A stretch of DNA of 64,000 bases from Roseiconus lacunae (lineage in GTDB: Bacteria > Planctomycetota > Planctomycetia > Pirellulales > Pirellulaceae). The notes under the pieces were generated by a model that did no database searches, was not told the DNA's origin, and saw only the letters and a list, made by a program, of their open reading frames with translations. Shown piece after piece: positions 36,653 through 45,592 of this stretch. The DNA lies in the NCBI RefSeq assembly GCF_008312935.1, contig NZ_VSZO01000015.1:1-64000 (forward strand). Direction: 5' to 3'. The position numbers and the translations under genes were made by a program. How positions within the stretch are numbered: position 1 is the first letter of the stretch; the number at the start of each line of letters is the position of its first letter.

Positions 36653-37318
36653 ATGCGTCATTTGGTGCTTGAACGTTTTCGATCGTTGCCAGCGTCGATC
36701 GATCTCAATGTGTCTCAGTCGGTGCGTGGCTTGGTCGATCCAGAGATGTCATCGGTGAAAAAAGAATCGATCGAGTTTCTTGTTGTTTACGGCAGCCTGA
36801 TGTGTCCGTCACAGCTGGCCGAATTGTCGATTGACTCGTTTTTGTCTGAAGCGGTTGTCGTCGATGGCTTCCGCCGTAGCTTTCACCAAGAGCCCTCTTG
36901 GCGGCGTGTTGACGACGATCTGGAGAAGGCTGGGCACCGCGGTGTGCTGCGGGTCGATCGGTCGCAGGTGGGGGATCGGTTCAACGCGATCATGGTGCCC
37001 ATTGCCGATCCGCATGCATGGCAAGTCCTCGATCATCGAGAACGTGGGTACGATCGAGTGGAAGTCCAACCTGCGCAGGTGTCTCTTTTTGAGCATTCGG
37101 CAGCCCAAGGAGGTACGACAGACGCTCCGGCGAGGGGCGCGGTTTGGATATACGTTGGCAAACCTTCCAAGTTCAATCCGCAGCTTCGCCCAAATCCGAG
37201 CTATGCCGAGATCTGCCGTCGAGCCGCATCGGCCTGGGGGGAGAGGTTTTTAGACCGTTTTCTCGCGACAACCTTTGTCGGGGGGCAAGCTCTATCCGGC
37301 ATCGACTTGCCCGATTGA
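36653..37318 (+). CDS. gamma-glutamylcyclotransferase-like (AIG2-like) protein
   Basis: 221 residues from ATG 36653, four bases after the sulfatase stop; ATG 36746 (MSSVKKESIEF) is an alternative that removes an unstructured 31-residue leader. The FLVVYGSLM motif, the GVLRVD strand and the LDHRERGYDRVEVQP segment are signatures of the AIG2/GGCT beta-barrel fold. Some members cleave gamma-glutamyl amines to 5-oxoproline, with an acidic residue in the ERGYDR region acting as acid/base. The C-terminal third (NPQLRPNPSYAEICRRAASAWG) is less typical. Substrate unknown; co-transcription with the sulfatase is likely from spacing. Confidence 0.8.
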   Translation: MRHLVLERFRSLPASIDLNVSQSVRGLVDPEMSSVKKESIEFLVVYGSLMCPSQLAELSIDSFLSEAVVVDGFRRSFHQEPSWRRVDDDLEKAGHRGVLRVDRSQVGDRFNAIMVPIADPHAWQVLDHRERGYDRVEVQPAQVSLFEHSAAQGGTTDAPARGAVWIYVGKPSKFNPQLRPNPSYAEICRRAASAWGERFLDRFLATTFVGGQALSGIDLPD

Positions 37319-37463
37319 GCGATGTGTTTTGGATAATCGCCAAGCCGTTCTTTGGTGGTAAAGCACGGACGGTGCTTGGATTCAACTCGGTTTTCGGATT
37401 CGTCGCATGGGGTGAGCGAGGTGCGTGAAAGGTAAGGCCTTCTTTAGGGCCGTTTCCAATCAG

Positions 37464-37560
37464 CGAGTGCTTCGTTCCAGCTCAAGTTGAGGATTAGCCG
37501 CATGGCGTTAGCCACGGTTCGGTAGCAGCAACCGGGGCGAACGCTCAATCGGCTGATGAG
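37464..37560 (-). repeat. dispersed stem-loop repeat, family 1, copy C
   Basis: On the minus strand it reads CTCATCAGCCGATTGAGCG, CGGTTGCTGC, ACCGTGGCTAACGCC and GGCTAATCCTCAACTTGAG, ending GGAACGAAGCACTC. Confidence 0.7.
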
Positions 37561-37967
37561 TCGGACCCGAACATTTGGTCTAGACGGAGCACGAGTGCTT
37601 CGTCCAGATGACCCGACCGTTTGCAAAAAAACGCGGTAAGGGCAGCGACTTTACAGCCGAGCAATTGCATTTCCGAAGTGGTGAAAAGCGGCGGGCGACC
37701 AAAGACGGCGGCAAGCCAAGCAACTCTCTGCCGCACTGAGGGGCCCCAGGCACGGCACGATCGGTTGCCCCTTAAAGGCTTTTTTGGGGGGCTTGATGGC
37801 TCCAGTCGCTATATTCGGCCACTGATGGCGCTGGTATCTTGGTGAACTGGTATCCTAGAGAACACGTATCGTGAAAAAAGCTGATCAAGTTACTTGGTGT
37901 CCAACACCAGGGACTTTGAAACGCTTCAGCACGAGTGCTTGGTTGGAGTCGAAACCGTCGGTTTAGT

Positions 37968-38065
37968 TCATCGCCGACCGGCGTTCGCCTCGGTGACTGC
38001 AACGGAACCGTGGCTAACGCCATACGGCTAATCCTGAATTTAGATATTGGCGACGCACTGTGCTT
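37968..38065 (+). repeat. dispersed stem-loop repeat, family 1, copy D
   Basis: Reads TCATCGCCGACCGGCGTTCG, then GACTGCAACGGAACCGTGGC, TAACGCCATACGGCTAATCC and TGAATTTAGAT. It is 26 bases from copy E in direct orientation. Confidence 0.75.
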
Positions 38066-38091
38066 CGTTTCGATTAAGAATTCAGGTTTGG

Positions 38092-38187
38092 TTCATCAGC
38101 CGTCGGGCGTTAGCCCCGGTTGCTGCAACCGAATCGTGGCGAACGCGAAACGGCTGATCCTGAATTCGAACTGGAACAAAGCACTAG
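38092..38187 (+). repeat. dispersed stem-loop repeat, family 1, copy E
   Basis: The best-defined copy: TTCATCAGCCGTCGGGCG, TTAGCCCCGGTTGCTGCAAC, CGAATCGTGGCGAACGCG, GGCTGATCCTGAATTCG, ending GGAACAAAGCACTAG. The GCGTTAGCCCCGGTT and CAACCG...GTGGCGAACGC arms can pair imperfectly. Confidence 0.75.
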
Positions 38188-38220
38188 GCGACCTGAACCC
38201 CCACGAGGAATACACACCAG

Positions 38221-39309
38221 ATGTCGGTCGATACAGCCGGTAACTCGGCAGAAAATGAAGGAAACGGGCAGGGCGAACTTTCGGCCGCGGACGCATCACG
38301 GCTGAACGAGGCGAAGCAGCAGATCAGCGAGCAACTGTCTAAGGTGATCGTCGGCCAACAGGAAGTGATCGACGAGATCATGATCGGTTTGTTTAGCCGC
38401 GGCCACGTGCTACTCGAAGGCGTGCCCGGTTTGGCGAAAACGCTGATGATCAGCACGCTTGCTCAAACGATGGACCTGGCGTTCTCGCGAATACAATTCA
38501 CGCCGGATTTGATGCCTGCCGACGTCACCGGAACGGAAATCATCGAAGAGGACCGCAACTCGGGGCACCGTGCCTTTCGGTTCATGGAAGGCCCTTTATT
38601 TGCCAACATCGTACTGGCGGACGAAATCAACCGGACGCCACCGAAGACGCAAGCGTCGCTTCTTGAGGCGATGCAAGAACGGCAGGTGACCGTGGGGCGA
38701 ACCAGGCACCCGTTGCCGACTCCGTTTTTCGTGCTTGCGACACAAAACCCGATCGAACAGGAAGGGACCTATCCACTGCCGGAAGCGCAGCAAGACCGGT
38801 TCATGTTCAAAGTTTATGTCAAGTATCCGACGTTCGATGAAGAGTTCGAAGTTGCCCGGCGGACCACCGGGACAGACAGTGGTACCGTCAAAGCAGTCTT
38901 GAACGCAGACGAAATCATTCGTTTGCAAAACTTGGTTCGCAAGGTCCCCGTCAGCGATCACGTTGTGCGATTTGCGCTTTCGATTGTTCGACAAACGCGT
39001 GTCGGCGATGACGGCGTCCCCGACTTTGTCGACGAACTCGTCGGTTGGGGGGCTGGACCCCGCGCGGTTCAGTTCTTGATCCTCGGCGGCAAAGCACGAG
39101 CGCTATTGCAAGGCCGTTTTCACGTATCGATCGAAGACATTCAGCAACTGGCCAAGCCGGTTCTTCGTCACCGTATGGTCGTCAACTTCGCCGCCGAAAG
39201 CGATGGTGTGACCAGCGACGATGTGATCGACCGAATCGTTGCCGCGACCCCAACGACCGAAGACGAGCTATCACGAGATGCCCGATTCCAAAGAATTTTT
39301 GCGTCCTGA
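38221..39309 (+). CDS. MoxR-family AAA+ ATPase
   Basis: A 362-residue chaperone-like ATPase, the usual first gene of Bat-type operons. The N-terminal 20 residues are Gly/Asn/Glu-rich. The AAA core shows Walker [38 protein letters not shown] (Walker B and sensor loop), [22 protein letters not shown], and the AAA lid domain. MoxR proteins cooperate with VWA-domain partners to insert metals or mature protein complexes. Here those partners are the DUF58 and VWA proteins that follow. The next gene starts inside the end of this one (32-base overlap). Confidence 0.95.
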   Translation: MSVDTAGNSAENEGNGQGELSAADASRLNEAKQQISEQLSKVIVGQQEVIDEIMIGLFSRGHVLLEGVPGLAKTLMISTLAQTMDLAFSRIQFTPDLMPADVTGTEIIEEDRNSGHRAFRFMEGPLFANIVLADEINRTPPKTQASLLEAMQERQVTVGRTRHPLPTPFFVLATQNPIEQEGTYPLPEAQQDRFMFKVYVKYPTFDEEFEVARRTTGTDSGTVKAVLNADEIIRLQNLVRKVPVSDHVVRFALSIVRQTRVGDDGVPDFVDELVGWGAGPRAVQFLILGGKARALLQGRFHVSIEDIQQLAKPVLRHRMVVNFAAESDGVTSDDVIDRIVAATPTTEDELSRDARFQRIFAS

Positions 39310-40180
39310 AGTAACGCAACGCATCCGGCGCATGGAACTGACGGCCCGACGCGTGGTCGAAGGCTTTTTGTCCGGCATGCACCGCAGTCCGTACTTCGGG
39401 CAATCGATCGAATTTCTGCAGCATCGTCAGTACCATCCCGGCGATGAGTTGCGGCATATCGACTGGAAGGTGTACGCGCGACAGGATCGGTTGCACATCA
39501 AGCAATACGAAGAAGAAACCAATCTTCGGTTGACGCTGTTGGTCGATCGCAGTGCCAGCATGGCCTACGGCGATGGGCAATCCAACAAGTTCGATTACTC
39601 GGCGTCGATTGCCGCGTCGCTCGCGTATTTGTCACTTCGTCAAAAAGACGCGTGCGGATTGATCACGTTTGACACCGAGATGCGGGAGTCGATCCCGGCA
39701 AAGAGCAATCAACAGCAATTGGCAAGGATTTTATCGCTGCTCGATCAAGTCGGTGCCGACGGCCGGACAGATTTAGTTCGTGTCGCAAAACAGGTCGGCC
39801 AAGCCATCCCACGACGTGGCCTGGTCGTGATTGTGTCAGATTTGCTGGGGATCGATTCGTTAGTCGAAGGCCTGCGAGTGCTGCGGTCACGCGGGCACGA
39901 CGTTGCACTGTTTCATGTCCTGCATGATGACGAAATCGAGTTTCCTTTTAATGGGGCGACGCGTTTCGAAGGACTCGAAAGCGATGACATGCTCAACTGC
40001 AACCCGCGAGCCCTTCGCGAAGGCTACATGGCGGCGCTCGAAGAGTTTTTAAATAACACTCGTCGAGCCTGCGGACGGTTGTCGATCGATTACATCCAAG
40101 TTCGCACCAGTGAACCGCTCGACGCGTTGTTAGCGACTTTTCTGTCGCATCGTCTTTCGCTTCCCAAGTTGCGTCGGTAA
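39278..40180 (+). CDS. DUF58 domain protein
   Basis: 300 residues from ATG 39278, chosen over an earlier in-frame non-ATG codon because it gives the standard DUF58 start. The family signature is [31 protein letters not shown], seen here in parts, followed by a von Willebrand-like fold with [13 protein letters not shown] (a DxSxS metal site) and VIVSDLLG. Soluble and cytosolic. DUF58 proteins are constant partners of MoxR ATPases. It overlaps moxR by 32 bases and is followed 12 bases later by the BatA-like gene. Confidence 0.93.
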   Translation: MPDSKEFLRPEVTQRIRRMELTARRVVEGFLSGMHRSPYFGQSIEFLQHRQYHPGDELRHIDWKVYARQDRLHIKQYEEETNLRLTLLVDRSASMAYGDGQSNKFDYSASIAASLAYLSLRQKDACGLITFDTEMRESIPAKSNQQQLARILSLLDQVGADGRTDLVRVAKQVGQAIPRRGLVVIVSDLLGIDSLVEGLRVLRSRGHDVALFHVLHDDEIEFPFNGATRFEGLESDDMLNCNPRALREGYMAALEEFLNNTRRACGRLSIDYIQVRTSEPLDALLATFLSHRLSLPKLRR

Positions 40181-40185
40181 GGAGG
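40181..40185 (+). promoter_or_regulatory. ribosome binding site of the BatA-like gene
   Basis: GGAGG lies 7 bases before ATG 40193 and immediately after the DUF58 stop. Confidence 0.75.
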
Positions 40186-40192
40186 CCGGACG

Positions 40193-42649
40193 ATGTTTTT
40201 GTATTCAGCGCTACTGGCCGGTTTCGCATTCGTCGCCGTGCCGCCGCTCGTCCATTTAATCAATATGTTGCGGCACCGACGGCAGCGTTGGGCGGCGATG
40301 GATTTTTTGTTGGCGAGTTACCGCAAACAGAAAAAATGGCTTCGTTTGCGGCAGTTATTGTTACTGCTCGCCCGCATTGCCGTCGCGGCGGTGTTGGTCG
40401 CAATGTTGTGTGGATGGACCGGTGGACGCCAACTGTTGGGTGTGCTTGGTGGCCAGACCACGCACCACATCGTAATCCTGGACGACAGTTACTCGATGGC
40501 CGATATTAGCAGTTCCGGCGACCGGTCAACTTACGATCGAGCCCTGGAAATGCTGACCCAGTTGACGCAGCGACTCGGCGGTAGCGACGGCAATCATCAA
40601 TTGACCGTGATGCGAGCGAGTCGTGCCGCGCTGGCCGTACAAGCCGGAAACGAATCCGGTGACGTTGCCGCAGATATTTCGGCGCAAACAATCCTTAGTG
40701 ACGGAGGACTGATCGCAAGGATTGTTGCCACCAGTGCGTCGGACATTCGTACCGACCTTGTCCCCGCGATCGACTTGGCCGCTCAATTGGCCGGCGGGAT
40801 GGACGCCGACGAACAGTACCTCTATATCGCCAGCGACTTTCGGACGCGTGACTGGGCCGCGACGGAACGAATTGCCGAATCGCTTCGTGCCTTCGATACC
40901 GAAACCAAGATCCGCATGATCGATTGCGCGCTCCCGCCAGAAAGAAACTTGGCCGTCACCGCACTCGCGCCCGTTCAAGACGTTTGGGTTGCCGGGGTTC
41001 CGGTGGTGGTACGTGCAACCGTCAAGAACTATTCCGAAACGACGGTCAGCAACGTCTCGCTGGCGTGCCGAATCATCCGGTATGGCGATCAAGTCACCAC
41101 AGTCGATCCGTCTCGCCAAGTGAGTGGATTAGCCGAGTCATTGCCCGGTTTGGTGATCGATTCGATCCCGGCGGGTGGTGAAATCACCAAAGCGTTTCAG
41201 GTCTACATCAGTGAAACCGGAACCCATGCGATCGAAGTTGAATTGCCGATCGATGCGTTGTCATCGGACAATCGCAGGGTGTGCACGTTGCCGCTATCCG
41301 ATGTCGAACGCGTCCTCGTGATCGACGGGGATCCGGAAGAATCCGGCGCGTACACGGTCGCGGCGGTCTTGGATCCTGGCAGCCAAGTTCGCATCGGTGC
41401 GGTTCCCGATATAAAACCGCCGGCATTCTTGCGCAGTGCGACCAAGGAAATGCTGATGCCCTATCGCGCGATTTACTTGATCGATTTGCCCGAACTCACC
41501 GAAGCCGCCGGGATCGCGCTTGACGAGTATGTCCGCGCCGGCGGTGGTTTGGCTTGGTTCCTGGGAGATGACGTACGGGCCGAGACATATAATCGCGTCT
41601 TGCTTTCTCAGGGACGTCAGTTGTTACCTCGGTCGCTCGGTCAAGTCAGTGAACTTGAGGTCGGTGGTGACACCAAAACTGGCGATATCATGTTCGGCGA
41701 TACTGATACGTTGCTCGATCCTCTTCGAGGGGCGGGGGATTCATCGCTATCATTGATCGGCGTCGAACGGAGTTGGACGCTGCTCGATAAGTCGTCGTCA
41801 GATGACGATGAACCACAAACTCGATTTCGAACGGTCCTCAAACGGCGTGATGAGTTACCCTTTGTCACCGAACACACCGTTGATGCTGGAACCGTCGTGA
41901 CGATTTTTTCCGAACCCAGCCCGGAGTGGACCAATTGGCCGGGTGATCCGACCTTTGTCCCGTTCATGCTGTTGGCCAACGCCAAACTCTGGAGCGGCGC
42001 GTCCGCTTCGACGTCGCGGCAGATCACCGAATCTCTAGACCAAGCGTTTTCGACACGCGACTTCTTTCCGGAAGTCAAAGTTGCGCTCCCCAGCCAATCG
42101 CCGCCCCGAACGGTGATCGATATGACGGCGGAGATCGACGACGAAGCTGGTGATCGGGCCGGCATTTCAATCAACCCCACGGAGATGTTGATTTCAGGTA
42201 ACGTCGGGATCGATGAATTTCTGCGGCCGGGAATTTACGAGTGGGGGTTAATGTCGACCGATGGGGTAAGTTCCGTCGTGCCAGTGGCGACCACCATCGC
42301 CGGCGGTGAAGGCGATTTGCAACGCGCCGAGGCTGCTGAAATTCGACAGGCGTTGCTTCCGATCGAAATCCAATTTTTGTCCAGTGATGATTGGCGTGAC
42401 CAAAATCAGTATGCCGGGAACTCGACTTTTGGTTTGGCGATGCTCGCGCTACTTGGCATTCTGCTTGCCAGCGAACAAACCCTCGCCTACTTGGCCAGTT
42501 ATCACGCCAAGGGGACCTCGCCGGTGCTGCGAGGGTCCGCTGGGATGGGGCGCTCGGTGAGCAGTTTTGGTTTGCATGCGACCGGTGCCGGTGCGTCCGC
42601 CGGTGCAGTGTCCGCCGGTGCAGCGGATCAGGGAGGGCCGAAGTCATGA
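40193..42649 (+). CDS. BatA-like membrane protein with VWA domain
   Basis: 818 residues. The N-terminal BatA domain is clear: LYSALLAGFAFVAVPPLVHLINM, HRRQRWAAMDFLL, and a second membrane segment LLLLARIAVAAVLVAMLCG. A von Willebrand domain with a DDSYSM metal site (from about residue 96) follows, then a long region of beta-rich segments and a Gly-rich glutamine-amidotransferase-like fold (about 400-520). A last membrane segment (FGLAMLALLGILLASEQ) precedes a cytosolic Gly/Ala/Ser-rich tail. Probably a membrane-anchored scaffold exposed outside and served by the MoxR ATPase. The stop overlaps the next ATG (ATGA). Confidence 0.9.
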   Translation: MFLYSALLAGFAFVAVPPLVHLINMLRHRRQRWAAMDFLLASYRKQKKWLRLRQLLLLLARIAVAAVLVAMLCGWTGGRQLLGVLGGQTTHHIVILDDSYSMADISSSGDRSTYDRALEMLTQLTQRLGGSDGNHQLTVMRASRAALAVQAGNESGDVAADISAQTILSDGGLIARIVATSASDIRTDLVPAIDLAAQLAGGMDADEQYLYIASDFRTRDWAATERIAESLRAFDTETKIRMIDCALPPERNLAVTALAPVQDVWVAGVPVVVRATVKNYSETTVSNVSLACRIIRYGDQVTTVDPSRQVSGLAESLPGLVIDSIPAGGEITKAFQVYISETGTHAIEVELPIDALSSDNRRVCTLPLSDVERVLVIDGDPEESGAYTVAAVLDPGSQVRIGAVPDIKPPAFLRSATKEMLMPYRAIYLIDLPELTEAAGIALDEYVRAGGGLAWFLGDDVRAETYNRVLLSQGRQLLPRSLGQVSELEVGGDTKTGDIMFGDTDTLLDPLRGAGDSSLSLIGVERSWTLLDKSSSDDDEPQTRFRTVLKRRDELPFVTEHTVDAGTVVTIFSEPSPEWTNWPGDPTFVPFMLLANAKLWSGASASTSRQITESLDQAFSTRDFFPEVKVALPSQSPPRTVIDMTAEIDDEAGDRAGISINPTEMLISGNVGIDEFLRPGIYEWGLMSTDGVSSVVPVATTIAGGEGDLQRAEAAEIRQALLPIEIQFLSSDDWRDQNQYAGNSTFGLAMLALLGILLASEQTLAYLASYHAKGTSPVLRGSAGMGRSVSSFGLHATGAGASAGAVSAGAADQGGPKS

Positions 42650-45480
42650 ACGAATCAGCCTCCAACCAAATCGTTTTCGAATTCGCGCGAGCCAGCTTGA
42701 TCGACGGCTGGTGGTGGTGGGCGTTGTTGATCGCCTCGCTGGCATTGCTGATCGGAGGCTGTGTGCGGTTTTATCGTCGCGATACCGACGAACTTAGTGC
42801 GCCCGTCCGAACGACCTTGATTTTCTTGCGTTTGGTGACCGTCGTCGCGTTGATCTTTTTCTTTTTCGATCTTCAACGGCGGACGCAACGTGAAATCGTT
42901 CGCCCCAGTGAAGTCGTCGTGTTGGTCGATACAAGCCAGAGTATGTCGTTGGCGGAGTCGGACGAACCGGGAAGTGAAAGCCGGATCGCACGCGTGACCG
43001 ATCTACTGGAAGAGAAGAAGTTAAGCGAGAAGCTTGGCGATCAGCACCGCGTCAGTGTGTATGCGTTTGGAGAAACGCCCGAACCGATCTTACTGGAAGC
43101 ACGTGGATTAGATCAGCCGGCGACGATGTCAGCAGGCGAACCCGAGGAGGAAGGTGCGATTGCCGAAGGTTCCGCGTCCCGATCGATCTCGACCCCCGTG
43201 ATGATTGGCCTATTGCTTGTCGGGGTGTCATTGCTGGCGGGGATGGCATCGCTCATCGTCGGTGCGTTCGGAAAAGTGAGCGGGTTCGGAAAGTCGGGGG
43301 GCACGGTGAATTCGGGCGGTTCACGATCTGATTCCATTTCCGCGGCAAGCCCGCTCGGTTGGCTGTTGCTTGTTTCTGCCGTAACGCTATTCGGCGGAAT
43401 TATCGTGTCAGGCGGTGCCTACAGTGTTCGCACGGGGCAAACCTTTCGGTCAATGATCGGTTTGGCCGAGGGCGACAAATCCGCCGACTCGGAGGACGGT
43501 TCGGACACGGATGAGGCGGATCGGGAACTTCCCGAGTCGATTAAGGTCCTCGACTGGAGTGAAGCGATAGCCGCCTCGGCTTCGCAAAGCCGAATCAGCG
43601 ACGCGATCGCAAGCGTCTTAGCTAGCCATGATCCAACCACATTGGCCGGGATTGTGTTGCTGACCGATGGTCAAAACAACGGCGGTACGAATGTCGCTTC
43701 GGCGATGTCGCTCGCCAAACGAAGCGAGATCGCCGTGTATCCGATCGGCTTGGGAAGCAGCGAACCGCCGACTAATATTCGGGTCGTTGATCTTGATGCA
43801 CCCAAACGCGTTTATCCCGAAGATAAGTTTGCCGTTTCCGCGGTGCTGCAAGCCACCGGCGGTAAGCAAATCAAAGTCGACGTTCAGTTGCTCGACGCAC
43901 TTGATCAATCCGGTGGTGATGACGAATCAAATCTTCCGACCGATGTCGTTGACACACAGAACGTGACGCTCGATGGCGACGGCGGGTTGATCGGGGTGAA
44001 GTTCGAACTCGAACCTGAATCGGTGGGCCGTCGACGACTGGCGATCCGTGTCGTCGCACCGCCGAACGATCAGAACGACCAAGACAACGTGCGTGATGCC
44101 CGCTATGAAGTCGTTACCAGAAAGTTACGTGTGATGGTAATCGCCGGTGGGCCGACGCGAGAGTATCGCTTTGTTCGCAACTTGCTGTTTCGCGAAAAGT
44201 CGATCCGGCTTGACGCTTGGTTGCAATCGGGACAACCCGGGATGAGCCAAGACGCCGACGCATTGTTGACGGAGTTTCCCAGCACCGCGGCGGAATTGTT
44301 CGAGTATGACGCGATCACGATGTTCGATCCCGACTGGACTCGTTTTTCCGCCGAGCAACTCGAACTACTCGACCGCTGGGTTTCGTCGCAAGCCGGCGGC
44401 ATGATCATCGTCGGTGGTCCCGTCTATCATCCGCAATGGTTGCGTCTGCGTACCGATCCGCGCGTCGCACAGATTGCGGGCTTCTATCCGGTAACTTTTT
44501 CCAGCCGCGGTTTAATCTCTAGCGGTGGACGCGAAGGCGGTGAAGCGTCTTGGCCGATTGAGTTTACGGCTGAATCGCGGCGCGCGGAGTTTCTCTGGGT
44601 GACCGATCAGCCGGCCAGCAGTTTCGAAGCATGGGATTCGTTCGGTGGGGTTTACGATTATGTCGGAGTCCGCGCGGCCAAGCCGGTGGCAAAAGTCTAT
44701 GGCTACTTCTCCGATCCCTCGACACGGATTTCCGAATCATTGCCGGTTTACTTGGCTAGCCAGTTTTACGGTGCCGGGCGGGTATTCTTTCAAGGCAGCG
44801 GAGAGATGTGGCGGATGCGCCGCGAAAGTGTTTCGTATTTTGACAGTTATTACACCAAGCTTGTCCGCTGGGTGAGCGAAGGACGATTGTTGCGGGACAG
44901 CAATCGTGGGCTGTTGTTGGTTGACAACCCACGCGCAATGGTCGGCGACACGATCGCAGTCCGAGCGGTGTTGACCGATGCACAATTCGAACCGCTGACC
45001 GTTAGTGAAGTCAAAGCGACGTTGCTGGTTCCCCAGGGGGCACCGCAAGAGATTCGATTGACGCCGGTCGAAGGCGAGGCCCGTCCGGGAACCTATTCGG
45101 GACGATTCGTCGTCCGGCAACCCGGCGACCATGAGCTGCAATTAACACTCGGTGATGCGCTCGAAGAAGTCGTCTTACGTCAAAACGTCGCCGTACGATT
45201 GCCCACCGTCGAACTCGAGCGGCCGCAACGAAATGACCGGTCCTTGGGCGAACTTGCTGATGCGACCGGTGGCGAATACTGGCGGCTCGAAACCCCAGCA
45301 GATCACCAATCGATCGTGGGAACCATCGTCGAAACGATTCGACCCCAGCCGCAATTGACCGTCTTGCCGGGCACTCCCGATAGTATTTTTACGCTGAGAC
45401 GAAACGCGGTCTTGCTGTGGTTGATCGCCAGCATGTTGACCATGGAATGGGTGATCCGGAGACTACACCGACTGGCTTAG
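42646..45480 (+). CDS. VWA-domain membrane protein with glutamine-amidotransferase-like region
   Basis: 944 residues, coupled by an ATGA overlap to the BatA-like gene. Two N-terminal membrane segments (about 25-43 and 55-75) precede a VWA domain that begins VVVLVDTSQSMSLAESD. The domain is interrupted by an insertion with two further hydrophobic segments (about residues 184-205 and 240-262) and resumes at LAGIVLLTDGQNNGG. A class I amidotransferase-like fold (VMVIAGGPTREYRFVRNLL ... GGMIIVGGP) without an obvious catalytic triad follows. A final membrane segment closes it (VLLWLIASMLTMEWVIRRL). The inserted membrane hairpin within the VWA domain is unusual. No reaction can be assigned. Confidence 0.88.
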   Translation: MNESASNQIVFEFARASLIDGWWWWALLIASLALLIGGCVRFYRRDTDELSAPVRTTLIFLRLVTVVALIFFFFDLQRRTQREIVRPSEVVVLVDTSQSMSLAESDEPGSESRIARVTDLLEEKKLSEKLGDQHRVSVYAFGETPEPILLEARGLDQPATMSAGEPEEEGAIAEGSASRSISTPVMIGLLLVGVSLLAGMASLIVGAFGKVSGFGKSGGTVNSGGSRSDSISAASPLGWLLLVSAVTLFGGIIVSGGAYSVRTGQTFRSMIGLAEGDKSADSEDGSDTDEADRELPESIKVLDWSEAIAASASQSRISDAIASVLASHDPTTLAGIVLLTDGQNNGGTNVASAMSLAKRSEIAVYPIGLGSSEPPTNIRVVDLDAPKRVYPEDKFAVSAVLQATGGKQIKVDVQLLDALDQSGGDDESNLPTDVVDTQNVTLDGDGGLIGVKFELEPESVGRRRLAIRVVAPPNDQNDQDNVRDARYEVVTRKLRVMVIAGGPTREYRFVRNLLFREKSIRLDAWLQSGQPGMSQDADALLTEFPSTAAELFEYDAITMFDPDWTRFSAEQLELLDRWVSSQAGGMIIVGGPVYHPQWLRLRTDPRVAQIAGFYPVTFSSRGLISSGGREGGEASWPIEFTAESRRAEFLWVTDQPASSFEAWDSFGGVYDYVGVRAAKPVAKVYGYFSDPSTRISESLPVYLASQFYGAGRVFFQGSGEMWRMRRESVSYFDSYYTKLVRWVSEGRLLRDSNRGLLLVDNPRAMVGDTIAVRAVLTDAQFEPLTVSEVKATLLVPQGAPQEIRLTPVEGEARPGTYSGRFVVRQPGDHELQLTLGDALEEVVLRQNVAVRLPTVELERPQRNDRSLGELADATGGEYWRLETPADHQSIVGTIVETIRPQPQLTVLPGTPDSIFTLRRNAVLLWLIASMLTMEWVIRRLHRLA

Positions 45481-45592
45481 ACAAACCCTATCACGTACGA
45501 GTTGACGGTTGAAATGCCGACAGCAATCGCCTGTATTCTTTCAGCTAGCGGCATTTACGATACGCTTTCCAAAGCGAGACAACAAACCAACG

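Larger units (their letters stand above)
37319..38220. other. long intergenic region rich in dispersed repeats
   Basis: 902 bases with no convincing gene. It holds three copies of the family 1 repeat: C (37464-37560, inverted), D (37968-38065) and E (38092-38187). Between C and D a 63-codon minus-strand frame (37545-37736) and a 74-codon plus frame (37621-37845) lack start-site support and are treated as noise. The Bat-like operon promoter must lie in the last part; a weak GAGG lies about 12 bases before ATG 38221. Confidence 0.5.

Noticed and set aside
37545..37845. Two short overlapping frames in the long intergenic gap
   Set aside because: No start-site support, opposite strands overlapping, and they lie among repeats.
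37464..38187. Possible CRISPR array from the clustered repeats
   Set aside because: Copies are about 100 bases long, diverged, in mixed orientation and unevenly spaced; no regular spacers or cas genes.
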